A DNA stretch of 37,457 nucleotides from Candidatus Gastranaerophilales bacterium (lineage in GTDB: Bacteria; Cyanobacteriota; Vampirovibrionia; Gastranaerophilales; Gastranaerophilaceae), in assembly GCA_021199975.1 (NCBI GenBank), contig JAJQHF010000112.1, positions 1-37,457 on the forward strand, given 5' to 3'. Below are positions 29,886 to 36,739 of this stretch, piece after piece; within the stretch, counting starts at the first letter, position 1; every line of letters starts with the position of its first letter. The notes below the pieces were generated by a model that did not search any database, was not told the DNA's origin, and saw only the letters and a program-made list of their open reading frames with translations. Made by a program: the position numbers and the translations under genes.

Positions 29886-30578
29886 ATGAGCAAAACAAAA
29901 ATACAATGGACTAATGAAACGTGGAATCCAATTACAGGGTGTACAAAATATTCAGACGGCTGTCAAAATTGTTACGCTGAAAAAATGCACAAACGCTTAA
30001 CAGCTATGAGACAAGAGAAATATAAAGAACCTTTTAATAAAGTGATTTTTCACGCCGAAGAATTAACACGCAAATTTGGCAAAAAAACTAAAATGATTTT
30101 TGTCAATTCAATGAGCGATACATTTCATAAAGACGTTACAGATTTAAAAATTCAGCTAATTCTGGACGAATGTTACTTTAACGATCCGCATATTTTTCAG
30201 ATATTAACAAAAAGAGCCGAAAGACTGCCCAATTTTGAATATCCTGCTAATGTATGGCTCGGTGTAACGGTTGAAATGGCAAAATATAAAAGCCGCATGG
30301 ACTATCTAAAACAAACCAATGCAAAAATTAAATTTTTAAGTTGTGAACCCTTGTTAGAAGATTTAGGGGAATTAGATTTGACGAGGATTGATTGGGTAAT
30401 AGTTGGCGGTGAATCGGGTAAAAATGCCCGTCCTTGTCATCCCGATTGGGTTCGTAATATTAAAAGACAATGCGAAGAGCAAAAAGTCCCATTCTTTTTT
30501 AAGCAATGGGGCGGCGTAAACAAGAAAAAAACAGGCTGTTTGTTAGACGGAAGAGAATATAAAGAAATGCCAAAATAA
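29886..30578 (+). CDS. Gp37/Gp68 family protein (DUF5131, three-Cys motif)
   Basis: A 230-residue protein of the phage Gp37/Gp68 family. It opens with IQWTNETWNPITGCTKYSDG, and the three-Cys motif is C19, C26 and C29 in GC...GCQNCYA. Then come NSMSDTFHKDV, QILTKRAERLP, NVWLGVTVE and WVIVGGESG, all family marks, and FFFKQWGG near the end. The Cys set and TIM-like strand order resemble radical-SAM proteins. Members are linked to three-Cys-motif partner proteins in mobile elements; no such partner is encoded in this window. Function uncertain. A good ribosome site (TTGGAGTAAAA) is present. Confidence 0.9.
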   Translation: MSKTKIQWTNETWNPITGCTKYSDGCQNCYAEKMHKRLTAMRQEKYKEPFNKVIFHAEELTRKFGKKTKMIFVNSMSDTFHKDVTDLKIQLILDECYFNDPHIFQILTKRAERLPNFEYPANVWLGVTVEMAKYKSRMDYLKQTNAKIKFLSCEPLLEDLGELDLTRIDWVIVGGESGKNARPCHPDWVRNIKRQCEEQKVPFFFKQWGGVNKKKTGCLLDGREYKEMPK

Positions 30579-30590
30579 AAGGAATAAAAA

Positions 30591-30818
30591 ATGAATAATG
30601 AAATTGAAAATATAAAACAACGTGCAAAAGAGAGAATTGAGATACAAGATAAAATAATACAAGAATTAGAGGAGAATAATTTTAGCAGTCTAAAAGTATT
30701 TTTTGAACTTGTCAAAGAGAATATAAAATATGTAGTTTATAATGAAACATCTGTTTCAAAAGAGAAAAGAAATAATTTAATTAAAAATTTCATTAAAGGA
30801 GTAAAACAATGGGAATAA
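30591..30818 (+). CDS. 75-residue coiled-coil early protein
   Basis: Opens MNNEIENIKQRAKERIEIQD; the first 45 residues are a charged coiled coil, the rest a mixed helix ending NFIKGVKQWE. It overlaps the next gene by 10 bases. No family recognised. Confidence 0.58.
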   Translation: MNNEIENIKQRAKERIEIQDKIIQELEENNFSSLKVFFELVKENIKYVVYNETSVSKEKRNNLIKNFIKGVKQWE

Positions 30819-31129
30819 ACTATTATCTAAAAACTGACTTTTGCCCTTGCTGTGGTAAACCTAAAACTACAATACACCTTGGAAAAGCCTCATGCGGTCA
30901 TAGGTTCTTGTTTGAATATCAAAACGGATTAAAAAGCATTAAAGATTTAAAAAAGCTATTAAAAAAAGGGATCATAAAAAATGAATATGAAAAACAAATA
31001 TCAGAAACCGAGTTTTTAATTATGGTAGAAGAAAAGCAACAGCAGCCGCCAATTGAAGAAGATAGACCGGGGTTTTTAACAATAGACGGATATGAATTTT
31101 TAGAAGCAGACGCTTACGAATTTAGTTAA
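30809..31129 (+). CDS. zinc-finger-like phage protein
   Basis: A 106-residue protein with the phage pattern GINYYLKTDFCPCCGKPKTT, then IHLGKASCGHRFLFEYQ. The CPCC pair and the following His/Cys can coordinate zinc. The second half has a helical hairpin and an acidic end (GYEFLEADAYEFS). Similar short proteins occur in many large and temperate phages with unknown function. It is the last gene of the early operon. Confidence 0.72.
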   Translation: MGINYYLKTDFCPCCGKPKTTIHLGKASCGHRFLFEYQNGLKSIKDLKKLLKKGIIKNEYEKQISETEFLIMVEEKQQQPPIEEDRPGFLTIDGYEFLEADAYEFS

Positions 31130-31308
31130 ACTTTTTTATCTTATCTTTATTTTATTTTAATATACAATTACACGCTTCAGAATGCGTTTTATCGAACGTT
31201 TTTTATCTTGTATGATAATTTATACCTCCTTTGTTTTTTAACGGTTTTATTACATAATCAATGTTATGTATATATATTGTTAAGAAATATTAAGTGTACA
31301 AAATGTAC
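31130..31308. other. intergenic region at the end of the early operon
   Basis: Convergent gap between the early operon and the gene at 31309-31659. A weak stem ACGC/GCGT (31172-31187) followed by TTTTAT may act as terminator for the plus strand. I see no gene. Confidence 0.35.
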
Positions 31309-31659
31309 TTATAATCCCATTCTTTTTTCAAGAGTTTTTTGGAAAGATAATAACTTGTCTTTTTCAAGTTCTTTTCTAAAACAAGTAGTAAAATATGCCC
31401 CGGGAACTCTAACGCAATTATCCTTGCAAAGGTTCATTACACGCCATGCAGCAGCAGGATTTTTTTTAATAACCGCTCTAGGATTAAAAACTCTCCACTC
31501 TGTTAACTGATTAACCAAATACCACCAGTCGGATTTTGATAATCTGTTTTCACTGCTATCATGACATATAATAGGGGTATTTATACCTTCATGACATAGT
31601 TCATTACATGTCATGTCATGAATCATGTCATGATTGATAACTAAACTTGTTTTTTTCAT
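31309..31659 (-). CDS. unknown protein with repeated CATG octamers in its 5' coding part
   Basis: A 116-residue protein opening MKKTSLVINHDMIHDMTCNE, with WWYLVNQLTEWRVFNPRAVI and a basic C-terminus (PGAYFTTCFRKELEKDKLL). A strong ribosome site (AAGGAGATTGG) supports the start. Its first 100 bases carry five copies of the octamer ATGTCATG or its complement. It is divergent from the membrane-anchored HTH gene. The middle resembles DNA-replication or plasmid-type proteins only loosely; no family recognised. Confidence 0.62.
   Translation of the reverse strand: MKKTSLVINHDMIHDMTCNELCHEGINTPIICHDSSENRLSKSDWWYLVNQLTEWRVFNPRAVIKKNPAAAWRVMNLCKDNCVRVPGAYFTTCFRKELEKDKLLSFQKTLEKRMGL
31560..31632. promoter_or_regulatory. 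cluster of five ATGTCATG/CATGACAT octamers
   Basis: CATGACAT at 31560-31567 and 31590-31597; ATGTCATG at 31608-31615, 31613-31620 and 31625-31632. The sites occur in both directions inside the start of the 31309-31659 gene. Clusters of this kind are often protein-binding sites; the divergent HTH protein is a candidate binder. Confidence 0.4.
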
Positions 31660-31692
31660 TTTCCAATCTCCTTATTTTTTCGTAACTTAAAC

Positions 31693-31721
31693 TTGACCTA
31701 TGAACAAAAACAAGCTATAAT
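31693..31721 (+). promoter_or_regulatory. promoter of the membrane-anchored HTH gene
   Basis: TTGACC (31693-31698), 17 bases, TATAAT (31716-31721). It would start a transcript near 31728, giving a leader of about 190 bases before the GTG at 31918. Confidence 0.65.
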
Positions 31722-31742
31722 CATTTTGTAGTATAATTATTT

Positions 31743-31870
31743 GCTTTGGGTTTGTTTTTTGCTCAAGGCTTTTTATTTTTTATTAACTCTTGTAAAAGTT
31801 CATGACCTTTTACTTTTCTCATGTTACCGAGCATGGTAGCATGCTGTCAAGGAAGTAATTTACAAGTTAT
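31743..31870 (+). promoter_or_regulatory. structured 5' leader with attenuator-like hairpin
   Basis: GCTTTG (31743-31748) can pair with CAAGGC (31764-31769, one G-U), followed by T-rich DNA, like an early terminator. Then come GTAAAAG/CTTTTAC (31792-31798/31807-31813) and a GTAG-loop hairpin GCATG/CATGC at 31831-31844. CTTGTAAA (31789-31796) can pair alternatively with TTTACAAG (31859-31866). Competing pairings make regulation by RNA folding plausible. Confidence 0.45.
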
Positions 31871-31917
31871 TTTATTTATTTTAACTGTATTTTACCGTTA
31901 AATAAGAGGGTGAAAAA

Positions 31918-32580
31918 GTGGAAAAAAAGTTATCGGTTTCAGAATTCGCAGAACTTGCAGGCACTACAGCAAAAACAATTTATCAAAGAATATTAAATAA
32001 CAGTGAATTACCCGAAAATGAACAGTTAAATACTGTAAAAGAAAAAATAAAAGGTCGTGAAGTAACTGTTATTATTACTGATTACCAACAAATTGAATTA
32101 TACAAAAATTTATACGGTAAAGAACCTGTTAATAACCTACAATATGAAGATATATTAACAGATAATAACATTTCAGATACCGAAATTAACGGTAACATAC
32201 AAGTGAAAAATAATAATAACAATGATTTTGATAATGACATTGTAGATAAGATATTAACTATTAATGACAAATATAATAACCGTCTTGAACTGGTATATAA
32301 CGAGTTAAAAACCGCAAATAACGAGTTAGCGGAAGTTAAAAGCAAGCAATTATTACTAGAAGATAAAGCAAGTCGAGAAGGCTTGTATTTAAACGAAATT
32401 AACACCTTAAAAAAAGATTATAATAAGTTATCAAACATAAACAAACTGTTAATAACTGTAATCATATTACTTTTAACTGTAATTATAATTGCAATTACCT
32501 ATTTTATAACCGTAAATTACATTTCAAAAAATGTTAATAACGAGTTAAAAACAGTTATAGAAAATGTAGAAAACAAATAA
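31918..32580 (+). CDS. membrane-anchored MerR/HTH-like protein with coiled coil
   Basis: A 220-residue protein starting with GTG, ribosome site GAGGGTG. Residues 4-25 look like an HTH (LSVSEFAELAGTTAKTIYQR) followed by a wing-like strand (GREVTVIITDYQQIE). Residues 75-110 form an Asn/Asp linker, 108-172 a coiled coil, and 175-200 one strong membrane helix (LLITVIILLLTVIIIAITYF), then a short tail. So the DNA-binding part would face the cytoplasm, tethered to the membrane. This layout suits a DNA tether, partition or replication-site protein, or a membrane-sensing regulator. Comparable layouts exist among plasmid DUF536-like proteins, without membrane helix. Confidence 0.65.
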   Translation: MEKKLSVSEFAELAGTTAKTIYQRILNNSELPENEQLNTVKEKIKGREVTVIITDYQQIELYKNLYGKEPVNNLQYEDILTDNNISDTEINGNIQVKNNNNNDFDNDIVDKILTINDKYNNRLELVYNELKTANNELAEVKSKQLLLEDKASREGLYLNEINTLKKDYNKLSNINKLLITVIILLLTVIIIAITYFITVNYISKNVNNELKTVIENVENK

Positions 32581-32725
32581 AAAAGACCAATTCGAGTATG
32601 TGCTCGATATGGTCTTTAATCCCTGAATTTAAATGAAAACAGATTAGCTCCAAGAGCAAAGGCATTCTAAACTTTATGTCTACTCTCATTCGAGAACCCA
32701 GCTTTTATAGGAGTTAATCCGCTTA
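32580..32725 (-). ncRNA. small RNA candidate of about 145 nt
   Basis: On the minus strand an extended -10 box (TGTTATAAT, 32731-32739) is followed by GATTAACTCC (plus 32710-32719), which pairs over 10 bp (one G-U) with GGAGCTAATC (plus 32642-32651). Smaller hairpins such as TCTC-GAAT-GAGA lie inside. The end is a strong terminator: AAAGACCA and TGGTCTTT arms (plus 32582-32589 and 32610-32617), an inner CGAG/CTCG hairpin, and a U-run. No reading frame is present. It ends at the stop codon of the 220-residue protein, convergent with it. Confidence 0.55.
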
Positions 32726-32739
32726 ATTATATTATAACA

Positions 32740-32925
32740 TATTTATTTAATTATTTGTGCGGTTTTCATTACATACAAAAAATTTTGTGTGTAAAAATTT
32801 ATTAAAATTTATTCACACTGTCTTGTAATTCCTGTTCGCACAGCCCCTGTAACCTCATTTTATAAGACTGCGGCTTATTCCATTCTGTCGGGCTCTGCTG
32901 CTACTTCGAGTTTTGGGCTTTGCCC
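32740..32925. other. non-coding block with higher GC and inverted repeats
   Basis: No gene seen. It contains an AT-rich inverted repeat (GTGTG...CACAC, about 32787-32818), a 9-bp pairing GTCTTGTAA/TTATAAGAC (about 32820-32868, one G-U) with an inner CTGT/ACAG hairpin, and GGGC-TTT-GCCC just before the lysozyme stop. Base composition differs from the neighbours, suggesting acquired DNA or a structured RNA. Confidence 0.4.
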
Positions 32926-33363
32926 TCACTCTACGGAATTACGCAAAAACAATTCTTTTTCTGCTTTTCTTCTTGCAATAAGCCCCTCAAGTTTAACACC
33001 TTTTGAATATATCCACAAATCAAACTGACCTGCCGCTAAAGGGAAATGCTTATTATTAATGAATTTTAGCATTGTAGATTTTCTAAACGCAACCGAACCT
33101 ACATTGTATATAAAGCTTACAAGTGCATCAAATTGGTTTTGATTTAATTCGACTTTTACATATTTTTCAATTGCATTTTCAGCCGTTTTAACATCCTGTT
33201 TTAGCCAGTTTGTAGCTTGTTCCTTTGTACATGTATCAGTGCTTAACACTCCTGATGTATGACCGTAACCTATAGTCCAAACTCCTGCAGGGCATTTATA
33301 AGCTTTTGTTTTTAATCCCTCGAATTTCTTTATTAAATTTATTCCGTTGTCTGATGTTTTCAT
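32926..33363 (-). CDS. GH24 lysozyme (endolysin)
   Basis: A 145-residue phage lysozyme, opening MKTSDNGINLIKKFEGLKTK. The GH24 catalytic set is Glu15, Cys24 and Thr30, the E-8-(D/C)-5-T spacing of the P1/P21/P22-type enzymes, within KFEG...AGVWTIGYGHT. Family marks VSFIYNVGSVAFRKSTMLK and GLIARRKAEKELFL follow. It cuts the glycan strand of peptidoglycan at the end of infection. No signal-arrest-release segment is present, so it depends on a holin. It is the last gene of the lysis unit, 16 bases after a membrane gene. Confidence 0.93.
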   Translation of the reverse strand: MKTSDNGINLIKKFEGLKTKAYKCPAGVWTIGYGHTSGVLSTDTCTKEQATNWLKQDVKTAENAIEKYVKVELNQNQFDALVSFIYNVGSVAFRKSTMLKFINNKHFPLAAGQFDLWIYSKGVKLEGLIARRKAEKELFLRNSVE

Positions 33364-33379
33364 TTCTCGTCTTTTCTTT

Positions 33380-33649
33380 TTAATTGTTACTGCTGTTTTT
33401 TGTTACAATGGTTATTAACAGATTTTTAACATCTGCTATATCTTGGCGCATTTGCGTTAAATCTTCCTGCAATGACTTATGATTATCCGCATAAATATCT
33501 TTTGACAGATAATTTTTAGCAACATATTCAAGCATTTCAGCCTTTAGGCTTAAAAGTTCACTGGAGCGTGCAAATACTCCTATTTGGATTAATAAAGTTA
33601 TTACAAACACCGCACACGGTGCGAATACAATTATATTATTCATTTCCAT
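33380..33649 (-). CDS. holin or lysis membrane protein candidate A
   Basis: An 89-residue protein with one membrane helix at about residues 5-26 (IIVFAPCAVFVITLLIQIGV) and a charged coiled coil to the end (SLQEDLTQMRQDIADVKNLL). It lies directly before the lysozyme and overlaps the previous gene by 14 bases. Size and topology allow a pinholin or an inner-membrane spanin-like protein. No outer-membrane spanin lipoprotein is visible. Confidence 0.6.
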   Translation of the reverse strand: MEMNNIIVFAPCAVFVITLLIQIGVFARSSELLSLKAEMLEYVAKNYLSKDIYADNHKSLQEDLTQMRQDIADVKNLLITIVTKNSSNN

Positions 33650-33884
33650 TTTTATTATTTTCGACGTTTTCTTTTATTAGATAGTTGTTAAGAAAATTAG
33701 AAATTTCACAAAAACAACCGTTCATTTTCATAATTTCTTTGTTTATCTCGTGAATTTCCATATTATTCTCAACATTTTGTTTTTTTAAAATACTCATTTT
33801 AGTTAACCATTTTAAAAATAAGAAATAGATTAAAATAAAATTAATTGAGGTAAATAAAAAGTTAAAAAAATCAAGATCAAACAT
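33636..33884 (-). CDS. holin or lysis membrane protein candidate B
   Basis: An 82-residue protein opening MFDLDFFNFLFTSINFILIY, with one membrane helix at about residues 5-25 and a helical charged tail with two Cys (NGCFCEISNFLNNYL). It is the first gene after a promoter-like element at 33921-33959 and overlaps candidate A. The two paired short membrane proteins followed by a lysozyme is a common lysis cassette; which one is the holin cannot be decided here. Confidence 0.6.
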   Translation of the reverse strand: MFDLDFFNFLFTSINFILIYFLFLKWLTKMSILKKQNVENNMEIHEINKEIMKMNGCFCEISNFLNNYLIKENVENNKNGNE

Positions 33885-33920
33885 ATTTATAAAACCCGCC
33901 CGCTGATTACCGCCTATAAT

Positions 33921-33959
33921 ATTATAATATTATTTTATCACGTCTTAAAACGGGCATAT
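33921..33959 (-). promoter_or_regulatory. late promoter-like element, copy 4 (lysis unit)
   Basis: On the minus strand TGCCCGTTTTAAGACGTGA is followed by TAAAAT, 13 bases after TGCCCG as in the other copies. A sigma70 reading TTTAAG (33944-33949), 17 bases, TATAAT (33921-33926) is also good. It precedes the lysis genes by about 35 bases. Confidence 0.62.
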
Positions 33960-34021
33960 TTTTTTTAAAAAACGGAATAAAAAAAAATAAAAGAGAGTAT
34001 ATAAAAAACTCTCCTTTATAC

Positions 34022-34471
34022 TTATTTCTCCATAAAATACTTAATGCGTTTTTTAGCATCACAATAAGCACGTTCGGAGGCTTCACCGGGGTAGTCTTTA
34101 TCTTCTAAATATAATTCAGCCATACTCATAATAATATCGGGGTCTTTAATCTTACTGCCGTAATCAGAATAAAGCATATTAACTATATAAGCATAATCAA
34201 GTTCGGTATAATCTTTTTCGCTTATATCGATACCTGATTTTTTAATAATTTCGTCAACATCCCATTTCGCACCCTTTGAACCGTCAGGATTAACTAAATA
34301 AGATACAGCTTTTTCATAAACTTCTTCATCCTTAAGATGACAGCCGTAATACTGTTCATTAATCATTTTTTCGACTTGTTCCGGGAAATATTCATACATT
34401 TCTTCGACAAAATCGGCAATTTTTTCGGCATCTTTTTTCAAGATACATTTAACTTTTTCTCTTAAGTACAT
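34022..34471 (-). CDS. unknown acidic late protein
   Basis: A 149-residue acidic, helical protein opening MYLREKVKCILKKDAEKIAD. Its end, EDKDYPGEASERAYCDAKKR, is a type of motif I have seen in other gut phage proteins but cannot name. It stands between structural-type genes and the lysis unit with a reasonable ribosome site. Function unknown. Confidence 0.6.
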   Translation of the reverse strand: MYLREKVKCILKKDAEKIADFVEEMYEYFPEQVEKMINEQYYGCHLKDEEVYEKAVSYLVNPDGSKGAKWDVDEIIKKSGIDISEKDYTELDYAYIVNMLYSDYGSKIKDPDIIMSMAELYLEDKDYPGEASERAYCDAKKRIKYFMEK

Positions 34472-34503
34472 AATTAAACCTTTCTTTACTTACCGGTTAG
34501 TTA

Positions 34504-34848
34504 TTAATTACAGCCGCAAATCGGAAAATTAGCCAATTCTACCCAGGCATTAGTACCGTCATTAACATACCAGCCTTTATATAACTTCCTGCAGGTTAAT
34601 TCATCCGATGTAACGGGTAAATGATATTTGTTATATAAATTTGCACTATTCCCGTTAACAGTAAGGAAAACATTAACGGGGTCACCCGTTACGGTATTTG
34701 AAATATTATCTGATGATTTAATAACAAAACAAAACGGCTGTTTAGATGCTGTATTTGTGCTGTTTGTAACTGCTATTATTAAGCTTGTACCTGCTGTATA
34801 GGTTAAACCCGTAGATATATGAAAATTTTGACAATTATTGCAAGCCAT
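34504..34848 (-). CDS. beta-rich small virion protein
   Basis: A 114-residue protein opening MACNNCQNFHISTGLTYTAG and ending FPICGCN, with two Cys at each end. The middle is strand-rich (TSLIIAVTNSTNTASKQPFC, VFLTVNGNSANLYNKYHLPV). This looks like a compact, possibly metal- or disulphide-closed beta sandwich of a head or tail decoration protein. It has a good ribosome site and follows a homopolymer tract and hairpin. Confidence 0.62.
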   Translation of the reverse strand: MACNNCQNFHISTGLTYTAGTSLIIAVTNSTNTASKQPFCFVIKSSDNISNTVTGDPVNVFLTVNGNSANLYNKYHLPVTSDELTCRKLYKGWYVNDGTNAWVELANFPICGCN

Positions 34849-34876
34849 TTTTATTATTTCCTTTCTTTTTTATATA

Positions 34877-34944
34877 TTTTTTTTTGGGGGGGGGTAACGG
34901 GGCTTGAGTTTAAATTAATATAAAATCCAAATCAAACCCCGTTA
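34877..34944. repeat. T9-G9 homopolymer tract and 8-bp inverted repeat
   Basis: Nine T (34877-34885) are followed directly by nine G (34886-34894), then TAACGGGG (34895-34902) pairs with CCCCGTTA (34937-34944). It lies between the 221-residue gene and the 114-residue gene in their 107-base gap. Homopolymers of this length can vary by slippage, which here could change expression of the downstream gene. Confidence 0.55.
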
Positions 34945-34955
34945 AAATTAAAATG

Positions 34956-35621
34956 CTATACAACATTTAACCCGCACCCTGAGCCGCCGAACCCGTTATA
35001 GAAGTTTGCAGCCTGATAAGGGGAGCAAGTAATATAAGCAGGCTGCGGAACGGGTCTAAGAGTGTTAATAATATTAGCGCTTTGAGCCTGCTGTGATAAT
35101 TGAAAATTAGCCGTTTGCAATGCTTGGTTTTGGTCTGCGAGCTTATCTCTAAGAGCTTGTATAGTATTTTGAACCATTAAAGCCCTTGTTTTTTCTCCGT
35201 CCGCATTAATAGCCGTTACGATATCACAAGTATTTTTAGCGTTTTCATATCTAACCGCATCTATATTGCGATTAGTTTCACAGCAGCAATTTTGAGCCGC
35301 AAAACGATTTTCGGCAATTGCCGCATTAGCTGCCGCAAAGCCTTGCAGCATTGTAGTATTTTGAGCATAGAACCCGTCACAAAGCCCGTTTTTAATTCCC
35401 TCTTGACCTCTTAAGAGTGATTGAGTGTCAAAACCCTGCTGTAATTCTGCCTGTGTTAATCCGTTACCGTTACGATTAAAACCGTTACCGCAAAACGCAA
35501 AAATAACAAAGAGAACTATAACCCAAATCCACTCACCGCCGAAGCCGTAACCGTTCCCGTAATTGTAACCTTTGTTCGTAATGGCTGCAACGTCTGCCGC
35601 TGTTAATCCGTCCATTGTCAT
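34956..35621 (-). CDS. membrane-segment phage protein with CCCET motif
   Basis: A 221-residue protein opening MTMDGLTAADVAAITNKGYN. Residues about 29-45 are a membrane helix (GEWIWVIVLFVIFAFCG). A helical Gln/Ala/Asn-rich body contains AQNCCCETNRNIDAVRYENA, and the end is GSGCGLNVV. Proteins with this exact layout recur near structural genes of many gut phages. Their role is unknown; a virion or membrane-interaction part is possible. It starts after AAAGGCGGTC. It is a reliable gene but a vague function. Confidence 0.75.
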   Translation of the reverse strand: MTMDGLTAADVAAITNKGYNYGNGYGFGGEWIWVIVLFVIFAFCGNGFNRNGNGLTQAELQQGFDTQSLLRGQEGIKNGLCDGFYAQNTTMLQGFAAANAAIAENRFAAQNCCCETNRNIDAVRYENAKNTCDIVTAINADGEKTRALMVQNTIQALRDKLADQNQALQTANFQLSQQAQSANIINTLRPVPQPAYITCSPYQAANFYNGFGGSGCGLNVV

Positions 35622-35737
35622 AAATGACCGCCTTTCTGTTTTTATTTTTTTTTATTACTTCTACACTGTCACGCAAACAAAAACAAAGATAGATTGCGGA
35701 AAAATCAACACTTTTTTGTGGAATATTTTATTTTACT

Positions 35738-35980
35738 TTATAGGTTTAAACCCATACCCCTAACCGTTTCTTGAACTTGATTAAAATCTATACCTTGAGT
35801 TTTACACAAGTTTATTGCTGTTTGTTTTAATTCTACAGGGTTTTTACCTTTTGACATCTGCATTACCTGCCGAAAAATAGGGTTATTCCCCATTATTTGC
35901 TGCATTAACATCATTGGATTAGGATTGTTTTTTAACTGTCCTATTAACTGAAATATCTGCATCGGATTGCTGCTTAACAT
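35738..35980 (-). CDS. small Met/Gln-rich protein
   Basis: An 80-residue protein opening MLSSNPMQIFQLIGQLKNNP, with MMLMQQIMGNNPIFRQVMQM and ending VQETVRGMGLNL. It overlaps the upstream gene by 62 bases in another frame; even the next ATG (MQIFQL) overlaps. Such Met/Gln/Asn-rich short proteins next to the CCCET-type protein are frequent in gut phages, which supports it being real. Function unknown. Confidence 0.55.
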   Translation of the reverse strand: MLSSNPMQIFQLIGQLKNNPNPMMLMQQIMGNNPIFRQVMQMSKGKNPVELKQTAINLCKTQGIDFNQVQETVRGMGLNL

Positions 35981-36398
35981 AATAATCTTTTTTAAACTCC
36001 TCTATTTGTTTTTTTATATAATCTATTTCTTTTTTTATTTCGTTTATTTCGTTTGTTTCACCCGGAATTTCTTTATTTTTATCTTTATTTTTATTTTCAT
36101 CAATAAACAATTTATAAGTTTTAAATTCTAATAAACCGTTATTGCCCAAACCTTTTGTATAAATTTCATTATCAGCTTTGTTAATAAAAGCGGTTATAGA
36201 GCCGTCTAATGCCACTTGCTGGGCATTTGCCTCATCTTTATTCATAACAAATAAAGCCTTTACATTGGGGCTTGCCGTGTTGTTATTAACAGCCGCATAT
36301 TGAGGGTATTGAGCTTCCATTTGCGCCAGTCTTTGCTGTGCATTCATCAACGGATTGTAAAAATAATTAGGATTAGGCATTCCTATATAATTTTGCAT
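35919..36398 (-). CDS. Asn/Gln-rich protein with coiled-coil tail
   Basis: A 159-residue protein. The first 45 residues are Asn/Gln/Tyr/Pro rich (MQNYIGMPNPNYFYNPLMNA). Residues about 46-100 form a beta domain (VKALFVMNKDEANAQQVALD, FINKADNEIYTKGLG), and residues about 110-145 a charged coiled coil. It has a ribosome site (AAAGG) 10 bases before the ATG. The layout is common in gut phages beside the CCCET-type gene. Function unknown, virion-associated by context. Confidence 0.65.
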   Translation of the reverse strand: MQNYIGMPNPNYFYNPLMNAQQRLAQMEAQYPQYAAVNNNTASPNVKALFVMNKDEANAQQVALDGSITAFINKADNEIYTKGLGNNGLLEFKTYKLFIDENKNKDKNKEIPGETNEINEIKKEIDYIKKQIEEFKKDYYVKQQSDADISVNRTVKKQS

Positions 36399-36473
36399 AT
36401 TATAAAAAACCTTTCATATGTATATATGTGTTTATATTATTATTATGACAGGTTTTTATATAAAAAAATCCGT

Positions 36474-36490
36474 ACTTTTACGCTAAAAGT
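36474..36490. terminator. bidirectional hairpin between late genes
   Basis: ACTTTT (36474-36479) pairs with AAAAGT (36485-36490). T-runs lie 5-6 bases beyond both sides, so it may act as a weak terminator on either strand. It separates the HTH gene from the 159-residue gene. Confidence 0.4.
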
Positions 36491-36504
36491 CTACATTTTT
36501 TTAA

Positions 36505-36735
36505 TCATTCAATCAAATTTTTATAAGTATTTTCCACCTTAGCTAATGCAACATTCTTTTTATTATGATATGCGGATTTTGAAATGTTTAATTTTGCACA
36601 AATATTTTCAACCATTCTCTTATAAATAAAAGTATATTTTAAAAGCCAATATTCCTCCTCAGTAAGGAAAGATTTTTTAAATAAATTTTCTAATTCTATG
36701 TTATTTAAAGCTTTTAAATACGCTTTTATATTCAT
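36505..36735 (-). CDS. small HTH protein, sigma-region-4-like (late regulator candidate)
   Basis: A 76-residue protein opening MNIKAYLKALNNIELENLFK. It contains FLTEEEYWLLKYTFIYKRMV then ENICAKLNISKSAYHNKKNV, the order of a sigma-70 region 4-type HTH (loading helix, two short helices, recognition helix SAYHNKKNVALAK). Being within the late region, it could recognise the -35-like TGCCCG motif found before four units, but this is only a suggestion. It follows the DUF1353 gene by 4 bases. Confidence 0.65.
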   Translation of the reverse strand: MNIKAYLKALNNIELENLFKKSFLTEEEYWLLKYTFIYKRMVENICAKLNISKSAYHNKKNVALAKVENTYKNLIE

Positions 36736-36739
36736 ACGG

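Noticed and set aside
32926..33363. Signal-arrest-release endolysin
   Set aside because: The catalytic Glu is at residue 15 and no N-terminal membrane segment precedes it.
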